NCBI RefSeq assembly: GCF_003670115.1
Contig: NZ_QQTY01000002.1
Location: 558,001-622,000, forward strand
Direction of reading: 5' to 3'
From: Natronorubrum halophilum
Lineage (GTDB): Archaea > Halobacteriota > Halobacteria > Halobacteriales > Natrialbaceae
Length of the DNA: 64,000 nt
Shown here: positions 25,340 through 34,376 of the stretch, piece by piece
Position numbering within the stretch: position 1 is the first letter of the stretch
How the letters are laid out: the number at the start of each line of letters is the position of its first letter
Made by a program: the position numbers and the translations under genes
The notes under the pieces: model-generated
Database searches by the model: none
Seen by the model: only the letters and a program-made list of their open reading frames with translations
Told to the model about the DNA's origin: nothing

Positions 25340-26641
25340 ATGCAGTCGACGCCACGGGTGATCGTCGTCGGCGGCGGACTCGCCGGACTCGTCGCCGCGC
25401 GCCACCTCGCCGGCGGCGGGGTCGGCGCGACCCTCCTCGAGCGCGCCGAGTCCGTCGGCGGTCGCGTCCGAACGCTCGAGCGAGACGGATACCGGTTCGA
25501 CCGGGGTTTTCAGGTCCTCTTCCCCGCCTATCCAGCGGTCGAGCGGGAACTCGACCTCGAGGCGCTCGACCTGCGGCGGTTCACCTCGGGTGCGACCATC
25601 GCGCGACCGGGTCGCCGCTCCGTGCTCGCCGACCCGCGCCAGCGGCCGGGAACGATACCCGCGACGCTGCTCAATCCCGATATCACGATCGGTGACCGAC
25701 TCCGCGTCGCTCGCCTCTGGTGGGAACTGCGCGGAACCGATCCGGATCGGTTCTTCGACGGCGACAATCGTGCGCGCGATGCGGACGAGTCGATCGAGCG
25801 CTATCTGCTCGAGCGCGGCTTCTCGGCGGGGTTCATCGACCGTTTCGTCGCCCCCTTCTACGGCGGGATCACCCTCGATCGGTCGCTGTCGACCTCGAGT
25901 CGCGTCTTCGAGTACACCTTCCGAACCCTCGCGGCGGGCGGGGCTGCGGTCCCGGCCGCGGGGATGGGAGCGATTCCGGCGCAACTCGCCGATCGCGTGC
26001 GGGCCGTCGGCGGACGGATCGAGACCGAAGCGGCTGTCGACGCGGTCTCGAGCGCCGGTTCGTCACCGAGAGTCACGACGGCCGACGGCACCAACTACGA
26101 GGCGGACGCGGTCGTCGTCGCGACCGATCCGCCGGCCGCCCGAGAGCTGACGGGGGTCGAGTCGATCCCGACCGCCGCGCGGGCCTGCGTCACGCAGTAC
26201 TACGCGCTGTCGGGAGACGAATCCCTCGAGACCGGCAAACGACTCCTGCTCAACGCGGTCGACGACGACGGGCCGAACCACGTCGTCCCGCACAGCGCCG
26301 TTGCTCCCGAGTACGCGCCCGCCGACGCGACCCTTATCAGCGCGACGTACCTCGGCGAATCCGAAGCGAGCGATTCGGAACTGGCTCGGCGGACGCAGAT
26401 CACCCTCGAGTCGTGGTATCCGGACCGACGGTTCGACGCCCTCGAGACGGTCCACACCGACCGAATTCCGTTCGCTCAGTTCGACCAGCCGCCGGGGATC
26501 CACGACCGACTTCCGGACGCTCGTTCCCCCGACGGGACGGTCTATCTGGCCGGCGACTACACCCGCTGGTCGTCGATCCAGGGGGCGATGCGAAGCGGTC
26601 GAGACGCCGCGAAAGCGGTGCTCGAGGATCTATCACGGTGA
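25340..26641 (+). CDS. FAD-dependent oxidoreductase (amine oxidase/phytoene desaturase-like)
   Basis: This 433-residue flavoprotein begins with a Rossmann FAD motif VIVVGGGLAGLVAARHL. It has RFDRGFQVLFPAYPA in the substrate region, and the C-terminal FAD contact VYLAGDYTRWSSIQGAMRSG that is typical of protoporphyrinogen oxidase, amine oxidase and carotenoid desaturase relatives. The reaction is not identifiable from sequence. I chose ATG 25340 over GTG 25313, since the FAD motif then falls near residue 6. It converges with the following membrane gene, overlapping by 9 bp. Confidence 0.9.
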   Translation: MQSTPRVIVVGGGLAGLVAARHLAGGGVGATLLERAESVGGRVRTLERDGYRFDRGFQVLFPAYPAVERELDLEALDLRRFTSGATIARPGRRSVLADPRQRPGTIPATLLNPDITIGDRLRVARLWWELRGTDPDRFFDGDNRARDADESIERYLLERGFSAGFIDRFVAPFYGGITLDRSLSTSSRVFEYTFRTLAAGGAAVPAAGMGAIPAQLADRVRAVGGRIETEAAVDAVSSAGSSPRVTTADGTNYEADAVVVATDPPAARELTGVESIPTAARACVTQYYALSGDESLETGKRLLLNAVDDDGPNHVVPHSAVAPEYAPADATLISATYLGESEASDSELARRTQITLESWYPDRRFDALETVHTDRIPFAQFDQPPGIHDRLPDARSPDGTVYLAGDYTRWSSIQGAMRSGRDAAKAVLEDLSR

Positions 26642-27069
26642 CGGTCGCCAACTTCGACCAGCGGTGACGATGCACCCGGAAGCGGTGCGCCTGTGGTACT
26701 CGAGCGAACCGAGATACGCCAGCAATCCGGTCCACAGGTAGATCGCGGCCGCGTTCGCTCCGAGCACATCGAACGTCGCGTCGGAGCCGATCACGACGAA
26801 GAGGACGACGAACGCGACGTACCCGGCCCGGTAATGCGAGCGGCGCGTTCGCCCGTCGAGAAGGAGCGTTCCCCGTCGAGCAAGGATCACGTCGCGCATG
26901 CCGACGGCGACCAGAACGCCCGTGACGAGGAAGACGCCGAGCAACGGGTCCACGGGTCGCCGGCGGTGACATTTCGGACGGTGAACGCGATAGCGAGGAC
27001 GATACCCGTCCCGACCAGCAGATGGCCGTATCGCTTTTGCTGGGCGGTCGTGGACGGCGGGGTCAGCAT
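26633..27069 (-). pseudogene. Membrane protein interrupted by an apparent frameshift
   Basis: Reading on the minus strand, the ATG at 27069 gives MLTPPSTTAQQKRYGHLL and two hydrophobic runs up to NVTAGDP near 26957. A second frame then continues with DPLLGVFLVTGVLVAVGMRD and two more membrane segments to 26633. The frames meet in GACCCGTGGACC (minus strand) at about 26950-26960; one added C would join them into about 145 residues with four helices. It could also be two overlapping genes, the second starting at GTG 26953. A lost base or sequencing error is the simpler reading. Confidence 0.65.
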
Positions 27070-27100
27070 AGCCGATTGGTTCCCCTACACGTCTATAAAT

Positions 27101-27811
27101 TCACAGGAACCGTCGGCACGCCCCGAGCGGTGGAAACCACAGCGCCTCCTCGCTCGAGTCGTCCCAGACGGCGGGATGAAACGAGTCCGGGTCGGCGACC
27201 AGCGGCGACTGAAAATCCCGAGCGCGCATGCCGTTGACGGTCGCACCCGCCGCGAGCGTCGTGAACGCGGGGCAGACGATCACGTCTGCCCCCTCGGAAG
27301 CGTTGGGGCCGTAGAGGAAACACGGGCGCTTGCGCCCCTCGATGGAGAGCGCCGGGTGGTCGTGGCCGATGACGTACCGGGCTGCGTCCATCTCCGGGCG
27401 TTCGTGGCCGTGGCAGACGACCGTCTCGCCGTCCGCGAGGCGATACGCGGCGGCCGCGTTCCCGTCGAAGACGTCCTCGAGCATCGTGTCGTGGTTGCCG
27501 GGCGTGACGACGAGCGATGCACCGGCCGCCTCGACCGCCGCCTCGAGCGCGGCCAGGTCGCGCTCGACGCCCCGCGGCACCCGGTGGAAGGCGTGTAACA
27601 GGTCGCCCGCGACGACGACCGTGGACGGCTCCGTTCGGGAGAGGAGAGATTCGAGGCGCTCGCAACTGTCCGCCCCGTCGGCGATCGGTGCGTCGACGCT
27701 CGAGGCGGCGGCCCGTCCGAGGTGGATGTCCGCGATGACGAGCGCGTCGGCGTCGGGGACGAACAGCGCGCGTTCGACCGGCGAGACGGCGAGATCGACG
27801 GGGGCGGTCAC
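27101..27811 (-). CDS. Metallophosphoesterase (calcineurin-like)
   Basis: This 236-residue protein has the calcineurin-like phosphoesterase series: ADIHLG, AGDLLH, TPGNHD, CHGHE and IGHDHP, giving the expected Asp, Asn and His metal ligands. Archaeal members of this type act on phosphodiesters or nucleotides; some are linked to ligase-like DNA repair proteins, which are not seen here. The GTG start at 27811 overlaps the artA stop (GTGA), so translation is coupled to ArtA. A functional link with ArtA is only inferred from this overlap. Confidence 0.9.
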   Translation of the reverse strand: MTAPVDLAVSPVERALFVPDADALVIADIHLGRAAASSVDAPIADGADSCERLESLLSRTEPSTVVVAGDLLHAFHRVPRGVERDLAALEAAVEAAGASLVVTPGNHDTMLEDVFDGNAAAAYRLADGETVVCHGHERPEMDAARYVIGHDHPALSIEGRKRPCFLYGPNASEGADVIVCPAFTTLAAGATVNGMRARDFQSPLVADPDSFHPAVWDDSSEEALWFPPLGACRRFL

Positions 27812-28842
27812 TGCTGTTGATCGGGGTCGGCGCGTCCGGAGCCGCCGTCGGCGCGCACATCCGTCTTGCCGAGCGCGTCGAAGAGGTCGTACTCGGTGCC
27901 GGTGAGGATGAAGAGCACCTCCTCGAGGGGCTCTAAGATCTCGGGCACGATTTTGATGAGGAGGTACGTAATTCCGATGAGCGCGACGACGGACAGCGTC
28001 TGGGCGATGTAGTTGTGCGCGACGAGGAAGGAGACGCGGCTCGGTTCCGCGCCCATGTAGGTCGTCATGAACGAGACGAGCCACCCCTGCTGGAACCATC
28101 CCCACGGTGACGCCAGTCCGATGAAGACGTTGCGAATGAGGTTGAGAAACCAGATGACGCCGATAGCCATCGAGAAGGCCGTCACCTTCCGCTTGAGGGG
28201 GGCCTTGACGGCGGCGATCAGGCCGCCGAAGATGGCCATGCTCCCGATCCCGGTGCAGGCGAGGATGATGTAGGTCGTCCGTCCCGTCACCGTCTCCTCG
28301 GGGTCGAAGTCGAACTTGCTCTCGTAGCCGTTTGCGCCCTCGACCAGGCCGGGGCTGTGACCCAGTAGCTCCATCCCGTAGTGGGTCTGGGCCGCCGTCG
28401 TCTCGATCAGCCACGTTCGGACGAACGGGATCGTTTCCACCGGCAGATAGATCAGCCCCATGAACGCGATGGCCTTCGTCAAGAGGAACAGCGAATCGCG
28501 GCCACCCCACAGGAGGTAGCCGGCGTAGGCACACAGCGGGAGCGCGGCGACCGCCAGCAGCGTCTGCAGGGGACTTTGCATCTCGTAGTAGTAGTACGGC
28601 ACCATCGTCAGCCAGAAGACGCCGAAGGCGACCCACGCGCCCGTCGCGAGCGCGCGCGCTGGCTCGAGTGCGCCCTGCCACCGGAGGAGCAACGCCCCGA
28701 AGAACGCGGCGATCGCGACCCAGGCCAGCACGTCAGTCAGCTGGATCGAACCGAAAATCGCCGGTGTCAGTGTCGTACTTGCACGCTCGATGCCGACGAC
28801 CGACGCCGCGTCGGTCGCGACAGGAACTGACGGCATATTCAT
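27808..28842 (-). CDS. artA: Archaeosortase A (ArtA)
   Basis: ArtA is a membrane transpeptidase-like enzyme that processes PGF-CTERM proteins such as the S-layer glycoprotein and is needed for their lipid anchoring. This roughly 344-residue protein has several helices, the catalytic Cys in ILACTGIGSMAIFGG (about C196), the conserved Arg in LIRNVFIG and a second basic site around HNYIAQTLS. The start is uncertain: ATG 28842 (MNMPSVPV) is chosen, but 28836 and 28887 are in frame. The C-terminal tail is polar and cytoplasmic. The next gene is translationally coupled. Confidence 0.92.
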   Translation of the reverse strand: MNMPSVPVATDAASVVGIERASTTLTPAIFGSIQLTDVLAWVAIAAFFGALLLRWQGALEPARALATGAWVAFGVFWLTMVPYYYYEMQSPLQTLLAVAALPLCAYAGYLLWGGRDSLFLLTKAIAFMGLIYLPVETIPFVRTWLIETTAAQTHYGMELLGHSPGLVEGANGYESKFDFDPEETVTGRTTYIILACTGIGSMAIFGGLIAAVKAPLKRKVTAFSMAIGVIWFLNLIRNVFIGLASPWGWFQQGWLVSFMTTYMGAEPSRVSFLVAHNYIAQTLSVVALIGITYLLIKIVPEILEPLEEVLFILTGTEYDLFDALGKTDVRADGGSGRADPDQQQ

Positions 28843-29036
28843 GAAAGACTGAAGCACGCTTGCGCTATCAACTTGACGCCTCATCGATCGCCCGACCGCG
28901 GCCGCGAGCGTGCAGCCGGGACCGAGACCGAACGTCCGAGGGACTCTCACTCGGGGGACGCTCGAGCGACGTTCGACGTGCGCAGAGCCGTCCGCGACCG
29001 CGTACCTTTTTGTCTCGGTCGGGCAAGGGTAGGCGT

Positions 29037-29816
29037 ATGGTCGACGTCCTCGACAACAAGCGAGCCGCGACGCGCTTTCGGATCCTCGTCCAGATCGCCG
29101 AGCGCCAACCGGCCGTCAGTCAGGGTGAGATCGCCGAGGAAGTCGGCGTGACGAGCCAAGCCGTCAGCGAGTACATCCGCGAACTCGTCGACGAGGGCCT
29201 CGTCGAGAAAGAGGGACGGTCGCGCTACCGCGTCACGCAGGAGGGCGTCGACTGGCTCTTTCGGGCCGCCGACGACGTCCGTCGATTCGCCGATCACGTC
29301 ACGGGGGACGTCCTCGGCGCGATGAGCGAGGCCGCCTACATCGCGACCGAGGAGATCACGGAGGGCCAGACCGTTTCGCTCTCCGTCAGGGACGGCTTGC
29401 TCCACGCGAGCCCCGGCAGCGACGGACCGGCAACCGGCGTCGCGACGACCGACGCCGAGGCCGGCACCGACGTCGGCGTGACGAGCTTCGAGGGCGTCAT
29501 GGAGTTGGCACCCGGCTCCGTGACGGTCTTGCAGGTGCCGACCGTCCGCACCGGCGGGAGTCGCGCCGTCGCCCAGGAGACCGTCACCGACGCCTGCGGC
29601 GACGCGGACCTCGTCGCCGCCACCGGCGTCGAAGCGGTCGTCGCCTGTCGACAGGCCGGAATCGAACCGGCCATCACGTTCGCAGCGGGCGACGTCGCCG
29701 CCGAGGGCGCTGAACGGGGCCTCGAGGTAACCGCGGTTGTGACGACCAACGAGGTCGGCCGCGTCACCGACGCGCTCCGGGACGCGGACGTCTCGTATGA
29801 AGTTCTCGAGGCCTGA
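29037..29816 (+). CDS. Winged-helix transcriptional regulator with C-terminal sensor-like domain
   Basis: Residues 1-75 form a MarR/TrmB-like winged helix: TRFRILVQIAERQPAVSQG, then EIAEEVGVTSQAVSEYIREL as the helix-turn-helix and YRVTQEGVDWL as the wing. The remaining ~180 residues are alpha/beta, Ala/Gly/Val-rich and repeat TGVEAVVACRQAGIEP-like segments, probably ligand binding. The length is 259. It is divergent from artA across 194 bp, so it may regulate artA or itself; that is inference. The ATG 29037 is chosen because the wHTH begins at residue 10. Confidence 0.85.
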   Translation: MVDVLDNKRAATRFRILVQIAERQPAVSQGEIAEEVGVTSQAVSEYIRELVDEGLVEKEGRSRYRVTQEGVDWLFRAADDVRRFADHVTGDVLGAMSEAAYIATEEITEGQTVSLSVRDGLLHASPGSDGPATGVATTDAEAGTDVGVTSFEGVMELAPGSVTVLQVPTVRTGGSRAVAQETVTDACGDADLVAATGVEAVVACRQAGIEPAITFAAGDVAAEGAERGLEVTAVVTTNEVGRVTDALRDADVSYEVLEA

Positions 29817-29916
29817 GCACGCGTCGTCCCGTCACATCCAGAACCGAATGCCGGAGTTCTTCGGTCGCTACTGCTCCCAGCACGGCGGAGTATCGGTATC
29901 GAGGACGAGAGAAGCG

Positions 29917-30816
29917 CTACCGCCAATCGTACAGCTGCACCGCTCGGTCGTGTCGGGCCGAGAGCCCGTTCGGGTTCCGTTGAGCCGACCGATCGGCGTA
30001 GCGAGCGCGGAGTCCGTCGCGCACCCCGCGGGCAGCGCTCGAGATGACGTCGGTACCATTGGAAATCCACCCCGTCGGCGTTTCGTCTCCGCTGAGGACG
30101 CCTCGAACGCCCGCGAAGCCGTCCCGGAGGGCACTTCCGACTACGCGAGCGCCGACGGTCGGTCGCGGCCCGTAGTTCTTCGCGAGTCGATACGAGAGTG
30201 AGCAGTAGGTCGCGCCCCAGTCGGGATCGGGCTGGCCGCCGTCGGTTCCGACCTCGCATCTCGCGGCCAGTTCCGCGTCCCACACGGTGTCGAAGCCGAA
30301 CCCGGCAACGCGATGCGCACAGTCCCGTTCGCCGCCGACCTCGAGATACTCGTCGAACCCGTCGAGGGCCTCGAGGACGGTTCGGTCGAACGCGACGTTG
30401 TCGCCGTCGAAGTGAATCACGTCGCGGCCGGCGACGGTCCGCGGCGTCCGGAGATCGTAATCGGTGCCCCCGCCGGTCACGGGGCCGGTGACGACGTCCG
30501 CCCCGTCGGCGATCGACCGATCGATGGCGTCGTACCAGCTGTGTTCGACGGCGTACTCGCCGTCGAGGAAGGCGACGGTGTCGCCCGTGGCGGTCCGAAA
30601 GCCCGTGTTCCGCGAGACGTTGGGGTTCCGTTCGGAGATTTCGACGAGCACGTCGACGTCGGTTCGTTCGCGGACCACGCCGGTCGTACCGTCCGAGGAG
30701 GGGCCGTTGACGACGATGACCTCTGTTGACGGTGGCGTTCGTTCCGCGAGCGCGTCGAGACACGACAGCAATCGCTCCCGGTCGTTGAGCGTCGATACCA
30801 CTACCGAGAGCTCCAT
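29917..30816 (-). CDS. Family 2 glycosyltransferase
   Basis: This 299-residue GT-A fold protein has the N-terminal VVVSTLNDRERLLSCLDAL, VIVVNGPSSDGT and the DXD-like FLDGEYAVEHSW. Family 2 enzymes transfer sugars from nucleotide or dolichol donors onto glycans or lipids. No membrane helix is evident, so it is probably peripheral or cytoplasmic. No glycan cluster surrounds it apart from the divergently placed methyltransferase region. The acceptor is unknown. Confidence 0.9.
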   Translation of the reverse strand: MELSVVVSTLNDRERLLSCLDALAERTPPSTEVIVVNGPSSDGTTGVVRERTDVDVLVEISERNPNVSRNTGFRTATGDTVAFLDGEYAVEHSWYDAIDRSIADGADVVTGPVTGGGTDYDLRTPRTVAGRDVIHFDGDNVAFDRTVLEALDGFDEYLEVGGERDCAHRVAGFGFDTVWDAELAARCEVGTDGGQPDPDWGATYCSLSYRLAKNYGPRPTVGARVVGSALRDGFAGVRGVLSGDETPTGWISNGTDVISSAARGVRDGLRARYADRSAQRNPNGLSARHDRAVQLYDWR

Positions 30817-30985
30817 ACCCCGTGATAGAATTCGTTGATAGTAAAATTAGGGGGGTTCGTCGCCGAGAGCAGACGCCACTGGCTACCATTCGTCACGCCG
30901 CTGGCAGTGAACCCGGGAACCGCCACACCATCCCGGCAGAAGAACTCGTTTCGGCACTCGGGGCTGCAACGGGCTCGCCTGCCGT

Positions 30986-31693
30986 CTACCGCACTCGCGT
31001 GTTCCAGTACGAGACCGATGCGAGGTGGTCGCTCACGGGGAGGTTGCCGATCGCCTCGTCGAGCGTTCGAATCGGCGAGGCCAGGCTGTTCGGTATCGAT
31101 CGGTAGAGTCCGTAGGGAACGATGAAATCGTCCTCGACGTCGACCAGCGTGAGGTTCGTCTTTGCAAGCAGGACGGCCACTTCGCTCTTCGAGTAGAGTC
31201 GGGACCCCATCGGCAACGCCCAGTTGTAGACGCTGCGGGAACTAAATCGGTTGAACGTATCGAAGACGATCTGCTCGGAGGACACCCGGTTCATCTCCTC
31301 GAGAAACGCCTCCGGGTCGTCCGCGAGGTGGAAAAACCGCATCGCGATGACCGTATCGAAGTGATCGTCCGGAAACGGCAGTCGCCCCGCGTCGCCGCGA
31401 AGGAACTCGAGCGTCCCCTCGAGTGCGACGTTCTGGGTCTTCTTGCGGCCCTGCTGTAACATCGCCGCCGAAATATCGAGTCCGACAACGTCAGCGCCCT
31501 GCTCGGCAAGCATCACCGAAAACCGCCCGGTACCACAGGCGATTTCGAGGATGTTCTGGTCCTCGACGGGCATGATGGCCTCGAGGACGGCTTCTTTCTC
31601 CCGGCGGTCGATCAGCTGTCCGCCCTTGGAGAAGCGCTTGTTGTCGTATTCCTCGGCGACATCGTCGGCTTGGTACCACTCCTGTCCTTTCAC
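30986..31693 (-). CDS. Class I SAM-dependent methyltransferase
   Basis: This 235-residue methyltransferase has motif I ILEIACGTGRFSVMLAEQG and post-I VVGLDISAAML, then FDTVIAMRFFHLADDPEAFL. The resemblance is to UbiE/methyltransferase type 11 proteins. The likely start is GTG 31693 (VKGQEWYQADDVAEEYDNKRF), since residues just before it do not look conserved. An upstream GTTTTATCC-like element on the minus strand could be its TATA box. The substrate is unknown. Confidence 0.88.
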   Translation of the reverse strand: MKGQEWYQADDVAEEYDNKRFSKGGQLIDRREKEAVLEAIMPVEDQNILEIACGTGRFSVMLAEQGADVVGLDISAAMLQQGRKKTQNVALEGTLEFLRGDAGRLPFPDDHFDTVIAMRFFHLADDPEAFLEEMNRVSSEQIVFDTFNRFSSRSVYNWALPMGSRLYSKSEVAVLLAKTNLTLVDVEDDFIVPYGLYRSIPNSLASPIRTLDEAIGNLPVSDHLASVSYWNTRVR

Positions 31694-32018
31694 ACTGGGC
31701 GCAACTACAGTAGCCGGAGGATAAAACGATACTGGAGTCCATCTACGAACAGCCGATACCCGGCACCGGGTTGGCCGGCAGATCCAACGGGGATCTCGAG
31801 ACGCCATTCGATTCCAGTGACCAGTCAGCGTCCGTGGTTGTTGACAGCTCTCCGGGGAAGTCGCGCACGCTGAGCGAGGCGTATATAAACGCAATCGAGA
31901 GACGACGCGTCGATCTAACGACCTGTGTTAATACCTCATTCATATACCTTATACAAACTGGATTATTCGTATCTACATATAGGGAAGCTTTACCACTGCC
32001 GATTCCGCTGACGTAGGT
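31694..32018. other. Intergenic region with AT-rich promoter tract
   Basis: This 325-bp gap separates the divergent methyltransferase and wHTH genes. I see no gene in it. From about 31910 to 32000 it is unusually AT-rich for this genome (for example TTCATATACCTTATACAAAC and ATCTACATATAGGG), which suggests the wHTH promoter and perhaps regulator sites. Confidence 0.6.
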
Positions 32019-32297
32019 ATGAGCATGAGTACAGCCGAGGACCGTGCCGCCGCCGAGGAAACCCTCTCCGAAGACGAATACCGCGATCGGCTTCGCGAGT
32101 TGCCGCCGAGCGCGAAACTCGTCGCGAAGGTTTTAGAGACCGATTCGCCGCTCTCGCAGGGACAACTCGCCGAGGAATCGCTGCTTCCCGACCGTACCGT
32201 TCGCTACGCGCTCAACCGACTCGAGGACGTCGGCCTCGTCGGATCTCGATACAGCTTCCGCGACGCCCGCAAACAGGTCTACTTCCTCACGCACTGA
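32019..32297 (+). CDS. Small winged-helix DNA-binding protein
   Basis: This 92-residue protein consists of a short acidic N-terminus and one MarR/ArsR-like winged helix: LRELPPSAKLVAKVL, helix-turn-helix SQGQLAEESLLPDRTVRYALNRLE (in part), and a short wing ending QVYFLTH. It is probably a transcription factor; small single-wHTH proteins of this type are abundant in haloarchaea. An in-frame ATG two codons downstream is possible. The AT-rich DNA upstream may include its own operator. Confidence 0.85.
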   Translation: MSMSTAEDRAAAEETLSEDEYRDRLRELPPSAKLVAKVLETDSPLSQGQLAEESLLPDRTVRYALNRLEDVGLVGSRYSFRDARKQVYFLTH

Positions 32298-32409
32298 TCG
32301 GCTATCCGGCGACTCGATCTACATCCCACGGGACGGACGGGGTGGTCCGCCGGCACCGGTCACGTCGATCTCCGACACACGTTTTTTCGCGCGGCGGTAT
32401 CCTCGAGAC

Positions 32410-33222
32410 ATGGACGTCAAACGGTGTTCGGTCCCGGTCGCGACGCGCGCTCCGACCGGAACGACCAACGCGTATTTGCTCGGCCGCGACCCGGCCGTAC
32501 TGGTCGATCCCGCAGCGAGGACGGACGAACTCGACCGGTTGGTCGGCGAGCGGACCGTCGCACACATCCTCGTCACGCACACCCACCCCGACCACGTGGG
32601 TGCCGTCGCGGCGTACGCCGACGAAACGGACGCGACGGTGTGGGCGCGATACGGTCGCGTCGAGCGCTTTCGTGACGCAACTGGTCTCGAGCCAGACCGG
32701 ACGGTTACGCCGGGGACGACGATCGCGCTCGGCGACGACCGCGTTCGGATCCTCGACGCACCCGGACACGCGCCCGACCACGTCGCCCTCGAGGCCGGTC
32801 GCGACGGACCGATCCTCTGTGGCGACTGCGCCGTCCGCGAGGGAAGCGTCGTCGTCGGCGCGCCCGAGGGCGATATGCGCGCGTACGTGACGACGCTGCG
32901 TCGGCTCCGGGCGAAAAAGCCGCCGGTTCTGTGGCCGGGCCACGGTCCCGAGATCGACGCGCCTCGAGAGACGCTCGATCGACTGCTCACCCATCGCCAG
33001 CGCCGGGAGGAGCGGATCCTCGAAGCGGTCGAAAACGGCGCGGAGTCGCTCGAGCAGATCCTCGAGGCGGCCTACGAGAAGGAGCTCTCCGGCGTCCGTG
33101 ACCTCGCGAGAGCGACGGTCGCGGCACACCTCGAGAAACTCGCCGTCGAGGGGCGAGTGACGTGGAGCGATGGGCGAGCGAGACCGCGTCGAGTCGAGGC
33201 GGACGCTACTCGTTGCTCGTGA
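32410..33222 (+). CDS. MBL-fold metallohydrolase (LACTB2-like)
   Basis: This 270-residue protein has the metal motif THTHPDHVGA (about residues 57-66), PGHAPDHV, the bridging region LCGDCAV and PGHGPEI. The C-terminal ~75 residues form a helical winged-helix-like tail (RRLRAKKPPVLWPGHG then RREERILEAVENG) as in LACTB2-like nucleases and glyoxalase-II relatives. Either RNA hydrolysis or thioester hydrolysis is possible. The C-terminus overlaps the convergent small gene at 33206 by 17 bp. Confidence 0.9.
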   Translation: MDVKRCSVPVATRAPTGTTNAYLLGRDPAVLVDPAARTDELDRLVGERTVAHILVTHTHPDHVGAVAAYADETDATVWARYGRVERFRDATGLEPDRTVTPGTTIALGDDRVRILDAPGHAPDHVALEAGRDGPILCGDCAVREGSVVVGAPEGDMRAYVTTLRRLRAKKPPVLWPGHGPEIDAPRETLDRLLTHRQRREERILEAVENGAESLEQILEAAYEKELSGVRDLARATVAAHLEKLAVEGRVTWSDGRARPRRVEADATRCS

Positions 33223-33469
33223 ACTGGAACTCGAAGCGCATCTGATCGTCCATCTTCACCTTCACGCCGCCGAATCGCTCCGAGAGCTGCGTCCGCGCTT
33301 CGGAACTGGGCTCGACGGTGGCGGTCACGCTGTTGTTGTTCGTATTGTAGTCGATCGTTCCGACGACGACGTCGAAGTCGAAGAGTTGGGGAACGTCCTC
33401 TCGGATGCGTTCTCTCACCTCGTCGATTTCCGCCTGGACGTCGGCCATCTCGTCGTTCAGTGAGGGCAT
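33206..33469 (-). CDS. Conserved small protein, coiled-coil plus beta domain
   Basis: This 87-residue protein begins MPSLNDEMADVQAEIDEVRE, a short coiled coil. A beta-rich part follows with NTNNNSVTATVEPSSEART and ends DDQMRFEFQFTSNE. I do not recognise a named family with confidence. The start is the ATG at 33469; the Met-containing upstream residues look non-coding. It overlaps the end of the convergent MBL gene by 17 bp. The function is unknown. Confidence 0.65.
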   Translation of the reverse strand: MPSLNDEMADVQAEIDEVRERIREDVPQLFDFDVVVGTIDYNTNNNSVTATVEPSSEARTQLSERFGGVKVKMDDQMRFEFQFTSNE

Positions 33470-33640
33470 TAGCCACCATAGGCCACGAGGGATGGTAACG
33501 GTTTTGCCGGGGGCTGGCGGGTCAGTGCGTCTCGCCCCGAGCGACAGTCGCAGGTGGAAACCGACGGCGAGCCCGTCGGTTTCCTCACGACGGACGGCCG
33601 TGAGCGACCGACTTATCCGCGTCGAGGCGTAGGTGTAGTC

Positions 33641-34312
33641 GTGCAATCGCTCGAAGCCGAACTCGAAGACGCGCGCCAGCTCGCGGTCGAGGATCTCGCG
33701 GACGCTATCGAGTCGATCGGCTTCGAATGTACGCGGTGTGGCGCGTGCTGTACGGGGACGGACGAGGACGAACACACCGCGACGGTGTTCCCCGACGAGG
33801 TGCGCGACCTCGAGGCGAGCGACGACTACGAGGGGGAGTACGACTGGCGCGACGTCGCCCGTCCGATGCCGTACGGCCTCTCGGAGAGCGACGACGGGGG
33901 CCTCGAGGGCGAGACGTTCGAGTGGGCGCTCCAGACCGACAGCTGCGGCGACTGTACGTTCTACGAAGAGAACGACGGCGTCGGTGCCTGCGCCGCCCAC
34001 GACGACCGCCCGCTGATCTGCCAAACGTACCCCTTCAGCGTCGCCCTCGCGGGAACCAGCCAGCCGATGGGCGAGGCCGTCGACGAGGCCGGCGTCGTTC
34101 GCGCCCACGAGTGCGAAGGGTTGGGCCGGGAGATCTCCCGCGAGGACGCCGAGGATCTCGCCCGCGCGCTGAAAACGCGCGCAGTTCGGGAACTCGAGGA
34201 AGCGATCGACGTTCGGGATACGTACGAGCCTGCGGTCCCGGATCCGGGCGAGGTCGTCGTCCACGACTCCGAGGGAGCGAAGGGGATCGACGGGACGCCG
34301 CTCGAAGAGTAA
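33641..34312 (+). CDS. YkgJ-type cysteine cluster protein
   Basis: This 223-residue protein has the CxxCxxCC-type cluster in FECTRCGACCTG (residues ~29-40), a second pair in SCGDCTFYEE, and DDRPLICQTYPFSV. These are the hallmarks of the YkgJ/Fe-S or zinc cluster family (UPF0153). The biochemical role of the family is poorly defined. GTG 33641 is chosen because it begins VQSLEAELEDA. The C-terminal tail is acidic. Confidence 0.88.
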   Translation: MQSLEAELEDARQLAVEDLADAIESIGFECTRCGACCTGTDEDEHTATVFPDEVRDLEASDDYEGEYDWRDVARPMPYGLSESDDGGLEGETFEWALQTDSCGDCTFYEENDGVGACAAHDDRPLICQTYPFSVALAGTSQPMGEAVDEAGVVRAHECEGLGREISREDAEDLARALKTRAVRELEEAIDVRDTYEPAVPDPGEVVVHDSEGAKGIDGTPLEE

Positions 34313-34376
34313 CCGGGGTCGCCCGCCGTTCGCCGAAACCGACAGGAAATTCAGCTAGTTCTTCGAAGGTGTGTCC

